64,000 bases of DNA. It comes from Bradyrhizobium sp. CCGB01. GTDB lineage: Bacteria > Pseudomonadota > Alphaproteobacteria > Rhizobiales > Xanthobacteraceae. The position numbers and the translations under genes are program-made. Below are positions 62,969 through 64,000 of this stretch, one piece after another; the stretch's first letter is position 1; every line of letters begins with the position of its first letter. Below the pieces are notes generated by a model. That model worked only from the letters and a program-made list of their open reading frames with translations, was not told the origin of the DNA and did not search any database. The DNA lies in contig NZ_JANADK010000001.1 of assembly GCF_024199795.1 (NCBI RefSeq), forward strand, positions 6,076,001 through 6,140,000, read 5' to 3'.

Positions 62969-63700
62969 ATGCGACTTCACGTCGTCAATCCCAACACAAC
63001 CGCGTCGATGACGGCGAAGATCGCTGCCGCCGCGCGAGCGGTTGCGCTCCCCGACACCGTGATCGATGCACGTCAGCCCAGCATGGGCCCGGTCTCGATC
63101 GAGGGATTTTACGACGAGGCCTTCGCCGTCCCCGGTATGCTCGGCTGCATCCGCGACGCCGACCGCGACGGCGCTGACGCGCACATCATCGCCTGCTTCG
63201 ACGACACCGGCCTGGATGCCGCGCGCGCCGCTGCGAAAGCGCCGGTGATCGGCATCGGCGAAGCCGGCTTCCACATGGCGAGTCTGATCGCGGCGCGCTT
63301 TGCCGTGGTCACGACGCTCGGTGTCTCCATCGTGCCGATCGAACATAATTTGCGGAAATACGGTCTCGCCGAGCGCTGCGCCCGCGTCCGCGCCGCCGAG
63401 GTGCCGGTGCTCGCGCTCGAGGAGCGCAACACTGATGCGCTCAACAAGATCTCCGCCGAGATCACGGCGGCAATCCGCGACGACCGTGCCGAGGCCATCG
63501 TGCTCGGCTGCGCCGGCATGGCCGACCTCGCCGCCGAGCTTTCCGCCACACACGGCCTGCCCGTGGTCGACGGCGTCGCCGCGGCGGTCACGCTGGCAGA
63601 ATCAGCCGTGCGGCTGGGGCTGAAGACGTCCCGGCTCGGGCCCTACGCGGCGCCGCGCGCGAAGACCTATTCCGGGCCGTTTTCGCCGTTTCAGCCCTGA
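62969..63700 (+). CDS. Asp/Glu (hydantoin) racemase family protein
   Basis: 243 residues. RLHVVNPNTTASMTAKIA is the family start; both catalytic cysteines exist: IIACFDDTGLDAA and VLGCAGMADLAAEL. Cofactor-independent racemase or arylmalonate-decarboxylase-like. With the transporter it probably processes an imported hydantoin, allantoin-like or amino-acid compound. 4 bases after permease 2; a terminator follows. ATG at 62969 chosen over the longer frame to 62888. Confidence 0.9.
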   Translation: MRLHVVNPNTTASMTAKIAAAARAVALPDTVIDARQPSMGPVSIEGFYDEAFAVPGMLGCIRDADRDGADAHIIACFDDTGLDAARAAAKAPVIGIGEAGFHMASLIAARFAVVTTLGVSIVPIEHNLRKYGLAERCARVRAAEVPVLALEERNTDALNKISAEITAAIRDDRAEAIVLGCAGMADLAAELSATHGLPVVDGVAAAVTLAESAVRLGLKTSRLGPYAAPRAKTYSGPFSPFQP

Positions 63701-63736
63701 TCACGTCCTCTTTGGGGCCTTCTGGAGGCCTCAAGG

Positions 63737-63758
63737 CCAGCTGATTGCTGGATTTTTT
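63737..63758 (+). terminator. Rho-independent terminator at the end of the ABC operon
   Basis: CCAGC and GCTGG with loop TGATT, then ATTTTTT. 37 bases after the racemase stop. Short stem, but the T-tract is good. Confidence 0.6.
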
Positions 63759-63877
63759 GCCCTTAGCCTCTTTTTGGTCCCATTCCTTGCCGAAATCTAA
63801 CGTTTTCGGGACCCCCGGCCGCCCATAGGTAGCCGGTCTTCGCCACGCACCAAGTTTCAATTTGGGTTTTGTCAGCG

Positions 63878-64000
63878 ATGATCGATCTCGCACGGGACAC
63901 GCCGTCCAATCCCCTCCTTCGCTTGGGCGCCCAGCCTATCGCGCTGACCGCCGCTGCCCTTCTCTTGCTGGTCGCCGGCGTGACCTCGATCGCGATCTGG
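63878..64000 (+). CDS. Membrane protein, 3' truncated
   Basis: The ATG at 63878 opens a frame to the window end (41 codons): MIDLARDTPSNPLLRLGAQ, then hydrophobic PIALTAAALLLLVAGVTSI, AIW. One N-terminal membrane helix is visible. The remainder lies outside; sensor kinase, GGDEF or chemoreceptor are possible. Confidence 0.5.
   Translation, partial: MIDLARDTPSNPLLRLGAQPIALTAAALLLLVAGVTSIAIW

Noticed and set aside
63588..63893. Minus-strand frame of 101 codons
   Set aside because: Crosses the racemase 3' end and the terminator; Lys/Arg-rich without a start signal.

Overview
This 64 kb window looks like chromosomal DNA of a Bradyrhizobium-like alphaproteobacterium (inference). The base composition is strongly GC-rich, and GTG/TTG starts with GGAG-type ribosome sites are common. 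The gene families are typical of that group: a DUF2336 protein, a PAS_5 protein, a phasin, a PilZ protein beside a transglutaminase-like cysteine peptidase, HdeD, and very small conserved proteins. Palindromic intergenic repeats of at least four families sit between genes. I found no rRNA, tRNA, CRISPR array, insertion sequence or prophage. The window starts inside an Hpt gene and ends inside a membrane-protein gene.

Positions 1-12 kb hold mainly core genes: Hpt fragment, DUF2336, a lytic transglycosylase, hisI, folE, an Fe-S scaffold protein, a ClpP-like secreted protein, yidD, an APC permease paired with a secreted protein, a secreted alpha/beta-hydrolase and a GrlR-like protein. Positions 12-18 kb hold the most unusual locus. 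A cytoplasmic-looking S8 (subtilisin) peptidase has a propeptide-like region, a lysine/alanine-rich histone-H1-like linker and a beta-sandwich insert. A small protein that may resemble an I9 propeptide/inhibitor follows it, and a divergent MFS exporter precedes it. thrS comes next, with a leader hairpin.

Positions 18-33 kb carry a serine hydrolase, a PAS-GGDEF-EAL protein, a LysR/quinone-oxidoreductase divergent pair with a near-perfect palindrome between them, a decayed aldo/keto reductase and LysR remnant, a patatin-like lipase, a CBS protein, a rhomboid protease, PAS and cupin proteins, a Crp-type regulator and a phasin. Positions 33-46 kb are a mosaic of small metabolic genes: DEAD-box helicase, phosphoesterase, cupin, VOC protein, beta-lactamase-fold hydrolase, zinc alcohol dehydrogenase, a frameshifted GNAT, methyltransferase, LysE exporter and alpha/beta-hydrolase.

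Positions 46-57 kb hold two MFS transporters, PilZ plus a LapG-like peptidase, a CYTH-CHAD protein and a four-gene minus-strand cluster of glutaminase, 14-TM-type MFS, HdeD and secreted amidohydrolase. The last could be an acid-stress operon.

Positions 57.8-63.7 kb contain a GntR/FCD regulator divergent from a PotABCD-type ABC transporter operon that ends in an Asp/Glu (hydantoin) racemase. This operon has an excellent sigma-54 -24/-12 promoter and an upstream NtrC-like palindrome, so the solute is probably a nitrogen source taken up under nitrogen limitation.
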